In this document: piece after piece, positions 18,373 to 27,124 of the stretch
How the letters are laid out: each line of letters begins with the position of its first letter
Position numbering within the stretch: the stretch's first letter is position 1
From: JAJYUU01 sp963822955
Lineage (GTDB): Bacteria > Actinomycetota > Actinomycetes > Streptosporangiales > Streptosporangiaceae
Length of the DNA stretch: 64,000 nt
Assembly (NCBI GenBank): GCA_963822955.1
Contig: CAWGJS010000007.1
Location: forward strand, 62,001-126,000
Direction: 5' to 3'
The notes under the pieces: model-generated
What the model was told of the DNA's origin: nothing
What the model saw: only the letters and a program-made list of their open reading frames with translations
Databases searched by the model: none
Made by a program: the position numbers and the translations under genes

Positions 18373-19839
18373 ATGTCACTACCAACCGCCAGCGCTTACA
18401 TTGACGGCCGCTGGGTCACCGGCGAGGGTGAGCCGTTCGAAGTGATCAACCCGGCGACCGAAGAAGTGCTCGCGGTAGTGCCGGCCCTCACCATCGCGCA
18501 GGCCGACGAGGCGGTAGCCGCTGCCGGACGCGCCTTCGCGGGCGGGCCGTGGAGCCGGGTGCCGGCCAGGGAACGCAGTCGTTTGTTGCACCGGCTTGCC
18601 GACCTGCTCGAGCGTGACCAGGGCAAGCTCGTCGACCTCATGATTACCGAAATCGGCACGCCGCGCGCCGTGGCCGAGTTCATGCAGGTGCCCTTCCCGG
18701 TCCGCAACTTCCGCTGGTTCGCCGACGCCGCGGCTGGCCTGGCGGCCGGACCCGACCAGACGCTTCCCAGCACGGCGGCAGGCGAGGGCACCGCCACCCT
18801 TCTCACCAGAGAGCCGATCGGCGTCGTGCTTGGCCTCACCGCGTTCAACTTCCCGCTGAACCTGGCCGCCTGGAAGGTCGGCGGCGCGCTCGCCTCCGGC
18901 TGCAGCATCGTGCTGATGTGCTCGCCCAAGTCCGTGCTGTCCACGACGGCGCTTGCCGCGCTGATCGAGGAGGCCGGCGTGCCGCCGGGCGCGTTCAACT
19001 TCGTCTACGGAACGCCGGAAGTGGCCGAGCACCTCTGCCGCCACCCGGCCATCGACTTCGTCACGTTCACCGGCTCGGCGGCGGTCGGCAAGCGGATCGT
19101 GGAGCTCACAGCTCCGACGCTGAAGCGGGTCGTGCTGGAGCTCGGCGGCAAGTCCGCGGATGTCGTGCTGCCTGGAACCGACGTGGAATCGCTCGCAACG
19201 CGCTGCGTTCTCGGCTGGACCGGCAACGCCGGGCAGGGCTGCAGCTCCCTGACGCGCACCCTGGTGCACCGGCCAGACTACGAGCGTTACCTCGCCGCGG
19301 CTGTGGCCTCCGCCGAGGCGATGGGCTGCGGCGACCCCCAGGACGCCAGCACCGTGGTCGGGCCCCTCGTCTCAGCCGCACAGCGCGCGCGGGTGGCCGG
19401 CTTCGTCGACCGGGCGGTTGACGGGGGCGCCAAGGTCCTGACCGGCGGCAAGCCACCACAGGCATTCCCGAAGGGCTACTACTACGAGCCCACTGTCGTG
19501 ACCGGGGTGGACAACAGCGCAGAGATCGCACGGCAGGAGCTGTTCGGCCCGGTCAGCGTCGTGCTGCCGTACGACGACGTGGACCAGGCCGTTGCCCTGG
19601 CCAATGACTCGGTCTACGGCCTGGCTGCCAACGTGTGGGGCCCGACGGCGGCAGCTGTGGCGGTCGCTCACCAGATCCGGGCCGGGACCGTGACGGTGAA
19701 CGGTGGCGGCCCGATGCTCGGCGATCACCCCTGGGGCGGCTACAAGCAAAGCGGACTCGGCCGCGAGGGCGGCGTGCTCGGGTTTGCGGAGTTCTTCGAG
19801 ACCAAGCACATCCTGTGGCCGCTAGACCAGCCGGCCTGA
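18373..19839 (+). CDS. Aldehyde dehydrogenase family protein
   Basis: 488 residues. NAD(P)-dependent aldehyde-to-acid oxidation. Catalytic Cys290 in GNAGQGCSS and general base Glu256 in LELGGKS; cofactor motif FTGSAAVGKRI precedes it; C-terminal PWGGYKQSGLGREGG is typical. The ATG at 18373 is chosen over the GTG at 18355 because AGGGAGAGG lies just before it. It follows an SDR and precedes an amidohydrolase and a P450, consistent with turning an alcohol-derived aldehyde into a carboxylate before CoA activation. Confidence 0.9.
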   Translation: MSLPTASAYIDGRWVTGEGEPFEVINPATEEVLAVVPALTIAQADEAVAAAGRAFAGGPWSRVPARERSRLLHRLADLLERDQGKLVDLMITEIGTPRAVAEFMQVPFPVRNFRWFADAAAGLAAGPDQTLPSTAAGEGTATLLTREPIGVVLGLTAFNFPLNLAAWKVGGALASGCSIVLMCSPKSVLSTTALAALIEEAGVPPGAFNFVYGTPEVAEHLCRHPAIDFVTFTGSAAVGKRIVELTAPTLKRVVLELGGKSADVVLPGTDVESLATRCVLGWTGNAGQGCSSLTRTLVHRPDYERYLAAAVASAEAMGCGDPQDASTVVGPLVSAAQRARVAGFVDRAVDGGAKVLTGGKPPQAFPKGYYYEPTVVTGVDNSAEIARQELFGPVSVVLPYDDVDQAVALANDSVYGLAANVWGPTAAAVAVAHQIRAGTVTVNGGGPMLGDHPWGGYKQSGLGREGGVLGFAEFFETKHILWPLDQPA

Positions 19840-19877
19840 CGTCCCTTATCCAAGCTCCATGACAGGAGGTAGCCGCC

Positions 19878-21071
19878 GTGCTCACAGCCGCTGAGGTCGA
19901 CCAGTTCCGGGTTATCGATACCGACACGCATGTTATTGAGCCCTACGACCTCTGGACGTCACGGCTCCCGTCCCGCTGGCAGGACCGGGCTCCGCACGTC
20001 AAGTGGGACGAGAGCCGGGAGGAAGACGCCTGGTACTTCGGTGCCGAGCGGATCGGCGCCGCCGCCTCCGCCGCCCAGGCCGGCTGGCGTGAGTACCCGC
20101 CGGATCACCCGCCGCGTCTCACCGATGTCGACGTCGCCACCTGGGAGCCCACCGCCCGGCTAGCTCGGATGGACGAGTACGGCGTCTGGGCTCAGGTGCT
20201 GTACCCGAACGTGGCCGGCTTCGGTGCCGGGAAGCTGCTCACGCTCGGCGACGGCGAGCTGATGCTGGCCTGCGTGCAGGCCTACAACGACTTCCTCGCC
20301 GAGTACGCGTCGGCCGATCCGCGGCGCTTCGTCCCCATCATGGCGTTGCCCATGTGGGACGTGGACCTGTGCGAGAAGGAGATCGTCCGGGCCGCGGGCC
20401 TCGGGCACAAAGGCGTGATCATGACGGGCGAGCCGACCTACTGGGGGCTGCCGCCGATCGCCGAGTCCTACTGGGACCGGCTGTGGGCGATCTGCCAGGA
20501 GATGCAGCTGGCAGTCAACTTCCACATCGGGTCCGGCGACATGTCGATCTTCGACCATGCCTCCCCCAGCGCCGGCCCGCATGCTAACTACGCCGGATTC
20601 GGGGTGCAGTTCGGGCTGGCGAACGCGCGCGTAATTGCGAACCTGATTACCGGCGGGGTCTGCCACCGGTTCCCTGGCACCAGGTTCGTCTCGGTCGAAA
20701 GCGGCGTCGGCTGGATTCCGTTCGCGCTGGAGCACCTGGACTGGCAGTGGCTGAACTGCGGCGTGCCAGGCGAGCACCCGGAGTACGACCTGCTGCCCAG
20801 CGAGTATTTCAAGCGGCAGATGTTCGGCTGCTTCTGGTTCGAGCGCGCGTCGGTCAGGTCGGCGATTGACCAGATGGGTCCGGACTGGATCCTGTACGAG
20901 AGCGACTTCCCGCACCCGACCAGCATGGCGCCCGGACCGGCCACGGCCGCAGTGCAGCCGCGCGAGTACATCGCCGCCGAACTCGGCGACCTTTCCCCAG
21001 CCGTCTTGCGCAAGATCCTGCACGACAACGCGGCGGCGTTGTACCACCTGGAACCGCTCGGCAGCGAGTGA
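19878..21071 (+). CDS. Amidohydrolase family (PF04909-type) protein
   Basis: 397 residues starting at GTG after a strong GGAGGT site. Metal-dependent TIM-barrel hydrolase or decarboxylase related to ACMSD/4-oxalomesaconate enzymes. The N-terminal VIDTDTHVIEPYDLW holds the first metal ligands (Asp16, His18), NFHIGSGDM is on a later strand, and LYESDFPHPTSM carries the C-terminal Asp. Such proteins are frequent in actinobacterial sterol and terpenoid degradation clusters, with roles mostly unproven. Overlaps the P450 start by 4 bases. Confidence 0.85.
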   Translation: MLTAAEVDQFRVIDTDTHVIEPYDLWTSRLPSRWQDRAPHVKWDESREEDAWYFGAERIGAAASAAQAGWREYPPDHPPRLTDVDVATWEPTARLARMDEYGVWAQVLYPNVAGFGAGKLLTLGDGELMLACVQAYNDFLAEYASADPRRFVPIMALPMWDVDLCEKEIVRAAGLGHKGVIMTGEPTYWGLPPIAESYWDRLWAICQEMQLAVNFHIGSGDMSIFDHASPSAGPHANYAGFGVQFGLANARVIANLITGGVCHRFPGTRFVSVESGVGWIPFALEHLDWQWLNCGVPGEHPEYDLLPSEYFKRQMFGCFWFERASVRSAIDQMGPDWILYESDFPHPTSMAPGPATAAVQPREYIAAELGDLSPAVLRKILHDNAAALYHLEPLGSE

Positions 21072-22273
21072 GTGAGGAGACGACCCAGATGGCCAGTTAC
21101 CCCACGATCGAGGTCGACCTCACTGCGAAGGTGGCTCCGGCCACCGAGCACTGGAAGGAGATCGACGCCCTGCGGGAGGCGCACCGGTTCTTCTGGAACA
21201 GTTACGGCTCCGGCTACTGGGTGCTCACCCGTTACGACGACATCCGCGAGGCCTCCCGGAGGCCGGATCTGTTCTCCAACCACTCGATTGTGGCGACTGA
21301 CCCGGAACCCGCCTATCGGTTCCTGCCCTCGTTCGCCGACCCGCCGCAGCACATCAAGTACCGCAAGCTGATGAACTGGTGGTTCGCGCCCGCTGAGGTA
21401 CAGAAGATGCAGGCGAAGATCACCCAGCACGCCCGTGAGACCATCGAGCCGCTAGTTGCTGACGGCCGCACCGATTTCTGCCAGACATTCGGCGACCAGT
21501 ACCCGGTGAAGGTCTTCCTGATGTCGGTCGGGCTGGGGACGCAGGATGCTGACTTCTTCGTCTCGTGCGTACGCCGGATGTCGGGCGCGATCACCGGCCT
21601 GGAGGAAGACGTCGCCAAGATGATGGCCGCGTGGGGCGAGATCGCCGCGTACTGGACCGACATGGTCGCTGCCCGGCACAAGCAGCCGCTCGACCCGAAC
21701 GTCGACTACGTCTCGCACCTGTGCCGCAGTGAGATTGACGGCGCGCCGGTCCCGGATGCCGACATGATCGACATCATGGTCACCCTGACGCTTGGCAGCC
21801 TGGACACGCTCAAGAGCCAGCTCGGCTGGTGCTTCTATCACCTGGCCACGCACCCGCAGGACCGCGACCGCCTGGTCGCCGACCCCGACCTGGTGCCAAC
21901 TGCGGTCGAGGAGTTCCTGCGTGCCTACCCCATAGTTCCGATGGCCCGCAAGGTGACCAGCGACGTGGACTTCCACGGCTGCCCGATGCACAAGGGCGAC
22001 ATGGTCATGCTCACCTACCCGTCGGCCACCAGGGATCCGCGCCAGTTCCCCGACGCGGACAAGGTGATCATCGACAGGTTCCCCAACCGGCACATGGCGT
22101 TCGGCGCGAGCGAGCACCGCTGTCTCGGCTCGCACCTGGCCCGGGCGGAACTGCAGACGGCGATCAGGGAATGGCACAAGCTCGCTCCTGACTACCGGCT
22201 GGACTCCGACGACGTGCCGCTCGCGCATGGCGGCCAGATCTCACTGATGTCCTTGCCGCTCGCGTGGGCATAG
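21068..22273 (+). CDS. Cytochrome P450
   Basis: 401 residues from the overlapping GTG; ATG at 21089 is an alternative start. Heme-ligand loop FGASEHRCLGSHLAR with Cys352. K-helix ExxR in EEFLRAY. The I-helix reads TLGSLDTLKSQ, lacking the usual acid-Thr pair immediately but with Asp-Thr nearby, as in some CYPs of this actinobacterial group. Soluble class I monooxygenase that needs a ferredoxin; a 3Fe-4S ferredoxin gene lies 2.6 kb downstream on the other strand. Probably the initial hydroxylase of the pathway. Confidence 0.9.
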   Translation: MSEETTQMASYPTIEVDLTAKVAPATEHWKEIDALREAHRFFWNSYGSGYWVLTRYDDIREASRRPDLFSNHSIVATDPEPAYRFLPSFADPPQHIKYRKLMNWWFAPAEVQKMQAKITQHARETIEPLVADGRTDFCQTFGDQYPVKVFLMSVGLGTQDADFFVSCVRRMSGAITGLEEDVAKMMAAWGEIAAYWTDMVAARHKQPLDPNVDYVSHLCRSEIDGAPVPDADMIDIMVTLTLGSLDTLKSQLGWCFYHLATHPQDRDRLVADPDLVPTAVEEFLRAYPIVPMARKVTSDVDFHGCPMHKGDMVMLTYPSATRDPRQFPDADKVIIDRFPNRHMAFGASEHRCLGSHLARAELQTAIREWHKLAPDYRLDSDDVPLAHGGQISLMSLPLAWA

Positions 22274-22285
22274 CGGGAACTCCGG

Positions 22286-23173
22286 ATGCGCTTCGGGCTG
22301 TCGGTCTATGACGTCACCGCGGCCGAGCTGGCCGACCTCGCGGTAGCAGCCGAGGCTGCCGGGTTCGAGAGCCTCTGGCTTGGCGAGCACCTGTTCATGC
22401 CGGTCGGCTATACGTCGGTGCACCCGACTCGCGAGCCGGAACAGGAACTGGCGGCTCCGATCGTGGGGCCGGCCACCCACCTGACCGACCCGCTGGTTGC
22501 CCTCGCCGGCGCGGCCGCTCGGACCAGCCGACTGCAGCTTGGCACCGCTATCTACCTGCTGGCGCTGCGCCACCCGCTCGCGGTGGCCAGGGCGGTACTG
22601 ACGCTGCACGAGCTTTCTGCTGGCCGCCTGCTCTTCGGCGCCGGCGTGGGGTGGCTGCGGGATGAGTTCGAGGCGCTCGAGGTGCCGTTCGGCGACCGGG
22701 CCCGGCGGTTCGATGAGAGCCTGGACATCCTGAAGTTGGCTTTTAATGGCGGCCCAGTTGAGTACCACGGCACCGTGTATGACTTCGGGCCGGTGCAGCT
22801 GTCAGCCTCCGCGGTGACGGTGCCGCTGATTCTCGGCGGGAACACGCCGCGCGCTCTGCGCCGGGCAGTGATGCGCGCGGACGGCTGGTTCGCCTCCGGC
22901 AACCCGTCAGCTTCCGAGGCTATCCAGCTGCTTGCCCAGCTTCAGTCCGCGCAAGCCGATGCCGGCCGCGCGGTGCCGCTGAGCACCTACGTCCGGGCAT
23001 CTCCGGCAGCCTCCGCCGATGTCGGCCGCTACGCCGAAGCCGGGGTCAGCGAGCTAGTCTTCTGGGTGCACGAGCTCTGCCCGGCGGGACCGTGCTCGCC
23101 AGCACCAGGCCGGTGGGACCGGCTCGCTGCCGAGGCAGCCGACCTTGGCGTGACCGACGCCCCGTTCTCATGA
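22286..23173 (+). CDS. LLM-class F420-dependent oxidoreductase
   Basis: 295-residue luciferase-like TIM barrel: MRFGLSVYDVTAAELADLAV, AEAAGFESLWLGEHLF, RLLFGAGVGWLRDEFEALEV, VPLILGGNTPRAL and RAVMRADGWF are all family landmarks. It belongs to the group annotated as F420-dependent (Mer/FGD-like) rather than FMN monooxygenases. Its redox substrate is unknown. It lies 12 bases after the P450 gene and overlaps the ACAD gene by ATGA, so it is cotranscribed with both. Confidence 0.87.
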   Translation: MRFGLSVYDVTAAELADLAVAAEAAGFESLWLGEHLFMPVGYTSVHPTREPEQELAAPIVGPATHLTDPLVALAGAAARTSRLQLGTAIYLLALRHPLAVARAVLTLHELSAGRLLFGAGVGWLRDEFEALEVPFGDRARRFDESLDILKLAFNGGPVEYHGTVYDFGPVQLSASAVTVPLILGGNTPRALRRAVMRADGWFASGNPSASEAIQLLAQLQSAQADAGRAVPLSTYVRASPAASADVGRYAEAGVSELVFWVHELCPAGPCSPAPGRWDRLAAEAADLGVTDAPFS

Positions 23174-24411
23174 GCGCAATCCCGAGCGTCGAGTCGTTCA
23201 CCGCCGCAGCCAGAAGCTGGCTTGCCGCCCGGCTGCCCCTGGCCGGCCCGGAGCATCTGCCGTGGGGCGAAGGCAGTGACGACGTCTCGGTCTTCCACCG
23301 GCTGTCCTTCACTGCCGAGAAGGCTCTGCTGGACCGTGCCATGGCCTGGCAGCAGGAGAAGTTTGACGCCGGCTACGGCGCGATCAGCTGGCCGGCCGAG
23401 TACGGCGGCGCGGGCCTGACGGTAGCGCACGAGCACGCCTACAACGAGGCAGAGGCCGGCTTTGCCGTCCCTCAGAGTCACGAGACGTTCGCGGTCACGA
23501 CGCACCTGGTGGCGCCCACGATCCGAATCTTCGGCACGCCGGCGCAGCAATCGCGGTTCGTCCGGCGGTTCCTGCGCGCCGAGGAACTGTGCTGTCAGCT
23601 GTTCTCCGAGCCGGGCGCCGGCTCGGACCTCGCGGGCCTGGCTACCAAGGCGGTGCGCGACGGCAATGACTGGGTGCTCAACGGACAGAAGGTGTGGAGC
23701 TCGGGTGCGCAGTTCGCCGGCTGGGGCGAGCTGATCGCACGGACCGACCCGGCCGTGCCTAAACACGCAGGGATGACTGCCTTCCTGGTGCCCCTCGACG
23801 CGCCGGGCGTGCAAATCCGGCCGATCAGGCAGATGTCCGGTGGCTCGTCGTTCAACGAGGTCTACCTGACCGACGTCAGGGTCCCCGACGACCTGCGCGT
23901 TGGCGCGGTCGGCCAGGGCTGGAAGGTGGCACTGACCACGCTCGGCTTCGAGCGCGGCGGAAGCGGCAATCGCGGCGTCGGCGGATCCTGGGAGCGCCTG
24001 CTTGGCCTCGCCCGGTGGCTCGGCCGGACCGGTGATCCGGTCGTGCGCCAGCAGCTCGCATCGGTCTACATCCACCAGCAGGTTCGGCAGATGAATGCGG
24101 CCAGGATCGCCGCAGCTACCGCGGCCGGCCAGCCGCCTGGGCCAGAAGGATCGATAGGAAAGCTGCTGTGGGTCGCCGGGATGACTGAGATCGGTGAGGT
24201 GGCTGCCAGCCTGCTCGGCCCGAGGCTGATCGCGGACACCGGCGAGTGGGGCACATACGCGTGGAACGACCACGTACTCGGCGCGCCCGGCTACCGGATC
24301 GCCGGTGGCTCAGACGAGATCCAGCGCAACGTCATTGCTGAGCGTGTGCTCGGGCTGCCTGGTGATGTCCGGGTCGATCGTGACGTCCCCTGGCGCGATA
24401 TCCCCCGGTAA
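23170..24411 (+). CDS. Acyl-CoA dehydrogenase
   Basis: 413 residues from the ATG that overlaps the previous stop (ATGA). FAD-dependent alpha,beta-desaturation of an acyl-CoA thioester. Middle-domain motifs CQLFSEPGAGSDLAGLATKA and WVLNGQKVWSSGAQFAGW, and the C-terminal helical domain with RIAGGSDEIQRNVIAERVLG, are typical FadE motifs. Last gene of the P450 operon. Its 3' end overlaps by 80 bases the end of the convergent SnoaL-like gene. Confidence 0.9.
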   Translation: MSAIPSVESFTAAARSWLAARLPLAGPEHLPWGEGSDDVSVFHRLSFTAEKALLDRAMAWQQEKFDAGYGAISWPAEYGGAGLTVAHEHAYNEAEAGFAVPQSHETFAVTTHLVAPTIRIFGTPAQQSRFVRRFLRAEELCCQLFSEPGAGSDLAGLATKAVRDGNDWVLNGQKVWSSGAQFAGWGELIARTDPAVPKHAGMTAFLVPLDAPGVQIRPIRQMSGGSSFNEVYLTDVRVPDDLRVGAVGQGWKVALTTLGFERGGSGNRGVGGSWERLLGLARWLGRTGDPVVRQQLASVYIHQQVRQMNAARIAAATAAGQPPGPEGSIGKLLWVAGMTEIGEVAASLLGPRLIADTGEWGTYAWNDHVLGAPGYRIAGGSDEIQRNVIAERVLGLPGDVRVDRDVPWRDIPR

Positions 24412-24883
24412 GGCTCGCCGATAAGCTGGCAGCCGGATCGGCACGCCGGCGCCGCTCCATCCAGCCCGGCTCCATGACTTTCTCGGTGATCTTCCAGATT
24501 CCATCGACCCGGCGCAGTTTGTCGTGGTAGCGGGCGACGATCTGAGTCACTGAGCTGTCGTCACCGATGTCAGTCTGGTGCGAGGTGTGGTAGGTGAGCG
24601 TGCTTGCCTCATCCGGTCCGGTGAAGTCGATGTGGTACACCGTCAGCTTGTGATGCTGCCAGGACTTATCGGCTGTCATCCCGTCGATCCACTTCACGAT
24701 CTCGTCCGCCCCGGTCAGGTCGGCGACATCGGTGTAGACCCCGTGCGCGTCGTCGGTGAACAGCGACCGCAGCGTGGCAAAGTCCTTGTAGTCGACGCAG
24801 GACGCATACCGGTAGAGAACGTCACTGATCTGCTGCCGGTCGATGAGCTGGCGCAGTTCCGCGGGGGTCACCGGCGCTTCCAT
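24332..24883 (-). CDS. SnoaL-like/nuclear transport factor 2-fold protein
   Basis: 183 residues. Residues 5-140 form an NTF2-like cone (LRQLIDRQQISDVLYRYASC, FATLRSLFTDDAHGVYTD, DGIWKITEKVMEPGW). The family includes small isomerases, cyclases and dehydratases, and proteins with no enzyme activity. The arginine-rich C-terminal 40 residues run antisense to the acyl-CoA dehydrogenase end and are unlike the family, suggesting a lost stop codon or read-on into the convergent gene. Ten bases upstream lies the ferredoxin gene in the same direction. Confidence 0.75.
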   Translation of the reverse strand: MEAPVTPAELRQLIDRQQISDVLYRYASCVDYKDFATLRSLFTDDAHGVYTDVADLTGADEIVKWIDGMTADKSWQHHKLTVYHIDFTGPDEASTLTYHTSHQTDIGDDSSVTQIVARYHDKLRRVDGIWKITEKVMEPGWMERRRRADPAASLSASLTGGYRARGRHDRPGHHQAARAHAQQ

Positions 24884-24893
24884 GGCACGCTCC

Positions 24894-25094
24894 TCAGTCT
24901 TCGGTGATCGCGATGGCGCCGGCCGGGCACGCCTGGGCTCCCGCCCTGGCGGCGGCGTCCTGTCCGGCGGGTATCTCCCGGATGAGGCCTTGGCCGGCGC
25001 AGAAGCCCTCGTCGTCGGGCTCGAAGACCTCAGGACTCACCGTGTAGCAACGGCCGTGACCGACGCACTGCTCCCCATCGACCGAGATGCGCAT
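24894..25094 (-). CDS. 3Fe-4S ferredoxin, P450 partner type
   Basis: 66 residues. Cluster ligands Cys10 and Cys16 in CVGHGRC and Cys56 in CPAGAI. The middle Cys of the first motif is replaced (CxxHxxC), giving a 3Fe-4S cluster. These ferredoxins pass electrons to actinobacterial P450s, and the P450 of this block is the obvious client. First gene of the leftward pair with the SnoaL-like gene, divergent from the GntR regulator. Confidence 0.92.
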   Translation of the reverse strand: MRISVDGEQCVGHGRCYTVSPEVFEPDDEGFCAGQGLIREIPAGQDAAARAGAQACPAGAIAITED

Positions 25095-25137
25095 CCATCC
25101 CCCTCAGTCCGGCAACCCCAAACGTCAGTCTCAGCGA

Positions 25138-25225
25138 GAATATCATGATTATCATCACAAGGGAAAGATTTTTTACAGTCGCGACTCGGCCGTGGAACCT
25201 TAAGATCCCTTAGGATGATTAGCAT
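25138..25225. promoter_or_regulatory. AT-rich operator-like boxes between ferredoxin and regulator
   Basis: Two boxes lie in the 137-base divergent gap. GAATATCATGATTATCATCA (25138-25157) on its reverse strand reads TGATGATAATCATGATATTC and contains the AATCAT core seen at the other promoters of the block. TAGGATGATTAGCAT (25211-25225) sits close to the regulator start. Suggests autoregulation of the FCD-type regulator. Confidence 0.45.
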
Positions 25226-25231
25226 TGAGCT

Positions 25232-26077
25232 GTGAGCAGCTTGGAGGGTACGTTGTCCGGTTCTGAAGCATTGCCTATGCAGGACAGCCAGCCCGGCACC
25301 GAGCTGGGGCGCAACCGGTGGGTCGGCCTTGCGCAGTCGAACGCAGACCTCACCGACCACCTGCGCCGCCAGGCGAAAACCGCTGAGACGGTAGCCGCAG
25401 CCATCGTGCGCGACATCGTGTCCCGGAACCTCAATCCCGGCGACGTGCTGCCGTCTGAGGCAGCAATGCTGGCGCATTACCGGGTCAGCCGGGCGTCGCT
25501 GCGTGAGGCGCTGCGCCTGCTTGAAGTGCAGGAACTGATCCGGCTCAAGCCGGGTCCCGGCGGCGGTCCGATCGTCAGCGCGGTCGACCCGCGCAACCTG
25601 GCGAAGATCAGCATGCTCTACCTGTACCTCGGCGGAGCCACGTATCAGGAGCTGTTCGAGGCCCAGCAGGTGATGGCGCGGAACGACGCCGAGCGGGCGG
25701 CCCGTAATCCTGACCGGGAGCTTGTCCGGGCGGCGATGAAGCCCTTCATCGCCGATGACCAGCCGGTCCAGGGCCCCGAGTACTGGATCGTGACCAACGA
25801 GTTCCACGGCACGGTCGGCGAACTTGGCGGGAACAGGGTCATTGAGCTGATGAGCCGGATTGTCGGCAGTATCTGGCACGAGCGCATCGTCACGCGGATG
25901 GACACCCAGTCCGTCCGCAAGCAGATTCACGTCGAGCACCGCGAGATCGCGAAGGCAATCATCGCCAGGCAGCCGAACAAGGCCGGCCATCTGATGCATG
26001 ATCATTTTGGCTCGCTGGTCGAGGAGTACAGCCGCCACTGGCCGGGGCGCTTCGACGAGCTGATCGAGTGGGATTAG
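25232..26077 (+). CDS. GntR-family regulator, FCD (FadR-type) subgroup
   Basis: 281 residues from GTG 25232; ATG 25277 is a possible shorter start. Winged helix-turn-helix at about 50-115 (VAAAIVRDIVSRNLNPGDVL, AHYRVSRASLREALRLLEVQ) followed by an all-helical FCD ligand domain with metal-site-type residues (NDAERAARN, EFHGTVGELGGN, HREIAKAIIARQPN). Probably senses a pathway acid or acyl-CoA. It sits centrally among four divergent promoters, of which three share a similar box and its own has related ones, so it is the best candidate for controlling the whole block. Confidence 0.87.
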   Translation: MSSLEGTLSGSEALPMQDSQPGTELGRNRWVGLAQSNADLTDHLRRQAKTAETVAAAIVRDIVSRNLNPGDVLPSEAAMLAHYRVSRASLREALRLLEVQELIRLKPGPGGGPIVSAVDPRNLAKISMLYLYLGGATYQELFEAQQVMARNDAERAARNPDRELVRAAMKPFIADDQPVQGPEYWIVTNEFHGTVGELGGNRVIELMSRIVGSIWHERIVTRMDTQSVRKQIHVEHREIAKAIIARQPNKAGHLMHDHFGSLVEEYSRHWPGRFDELIEWD

Positions 26078-26104
26078 CGAGCGCTCGCCGCGAGCCGAAC
26101 CGCG

Positions 26105-26953
26105 CTACCTAGCGAGCTGGCCGGCGTCAACCGGCAAGACAATGCCGTGGACGTACCTGGCCTCGTCCGAGGCTAGCCACAGCACCGCCTCCGACACATC
26201 GCGAGGTTCAGTCCACGGGACGGGCAGCATGTTGTGCCGGGTGAACGCCTCTATCGTGTCCTGTCTGGTGGGATCGGCAAGATCCGGCCGGAACAACCGG
26301 TAGACGGCGTCGTTGAAGATCATGTCGGTCGCCACGGACGTGGGCGCGATGGCGTTAACCCGCACCGAGAAGGGTGCGAGCTCGTGCGCCAGCGCCCGCA
26401 TCAGCCCGACCACGCCGTGCTTGGCCGCCACGTAGCCCACCATATTCGCCGTGCCCTTGAGCCCCATTGTGGACGCGGTGATGACGATGGAACCGCAGCG
26501 CTGCTCGATCATGATCGGCGCGGCAGCTTTGACGGTCTGCCACGTCCCGGTCAGGTCGATGTCGATGACCGCCTGCCAGTCCTCCCGGCTGAGCAGCCAG
26601 GACTTGTCGGTAAAGCCGGTGATGCCGGCATTGGCGCTCACGATGTCGATCCGGCCGAAGCGGGCCAGGCCCGCGGCTACGGCTGCGTCTAGCTCATCCT
26701 GCTGCCGCACGTCCGCGGGCAGGCCAACGGCCTCCCCGCCCGCCGCCGTGACGACCCGGACCGTCTCCGCCAGGTCCGCCTCGGTTGCCATCGGGTACGG
26801 CGAGTACCGACTCACGTCCTTGCTGGCGGCGTCCGGGAGGTCGACGGCGATGACGCGCGCGCCCTCTCCGGCGAGGCGGACCGCGTGGGACCGCCCCTGC
26901 CCACGGCCCGCCCCGGTGATGAGCGCCACCTTGTCCTGCACCCGACCGCTCAT
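26105..26953 (-). CDS. Mycofactocin-coupled SDR family oxidoreductase
   Basis: 282 residues. TGAGRGQGR at 13-21, catalytic Y174/K178 in YVAAKHG, and the mycofactocin-type insertion at about 41-62 (ASKDVSRYSPYPMATEADLA). A close paralogue of the SDR at 16.6-17.5 kb, probably acting on another alcohol of the pathway. GAGGAGG precedes the ATG. Divergent from the sugar-type ABC transporter operon, with a shared operator-like box between them. Confidence 0.88.
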   Translation of the reverse strand: MSGRVQDKVALITGAGRGQGRSHAVRLAGEGARVIAVDLPDAASKDVSRYSPYPMATEADLAETVRVVTAAGGEAVGLPADVRQQDELDAAVAAGLARFGRIDIVSANAGITGFTDKSWLLSREDWQAVIDIDLTGTWQTVKAAAPIMIEQRCGSIVITASTMGLKGTANMVGYVAAKHGVVGLMRALAHELAPFSVRVNAIAPTSVATDMIFNDAVYRLFRPDLADPTRQDTIEAFTRHNMLPVPWTEPRDVSEAVLWLASDEARYVHGIVLPVDAGQLAR

Positions 26954-26991
26954 CGCGTCCTCCTCAGAGCCTAGTGATCATATATTCCATA

Positions 26992-27041
26992 GTAATTATG
27001 ATGAGGAATCTATTGACGATCGCGCAACCACGGCGTGATAC
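26992..27041 (+). promoter_or_regulatory. Promoter of the ABC transporter operon with conserved box
   Basis: The box GTAATTATGATGAGGAATC (26992-27010) is followed after two bases by TTGACG (27013-27018), a 17-base spacer and TGATAC (27036-27041). The arrangement matches the promoters at 17.5 and 31.6 kb. An 80-base leader would precede the binding-protein gene. Confidence 0.55.
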
Positions 27042-27124
27042 TCCCACTAACAAATCTGACTTCGGTCACGGGCAGGAGGCTCCTGGCCTCCTGGCCGTCC
27101 CGACCACCCAGGCGGGACTTTGCC

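Noticed and set aside
21068..22273. P450 judged inactive because the I-helix lacks the usual acid-Thr pair
   Set aside because: The heme loop and ExxR are intact, and several actinobacterial P450 families have variant I-helices; not enough to call it defective.
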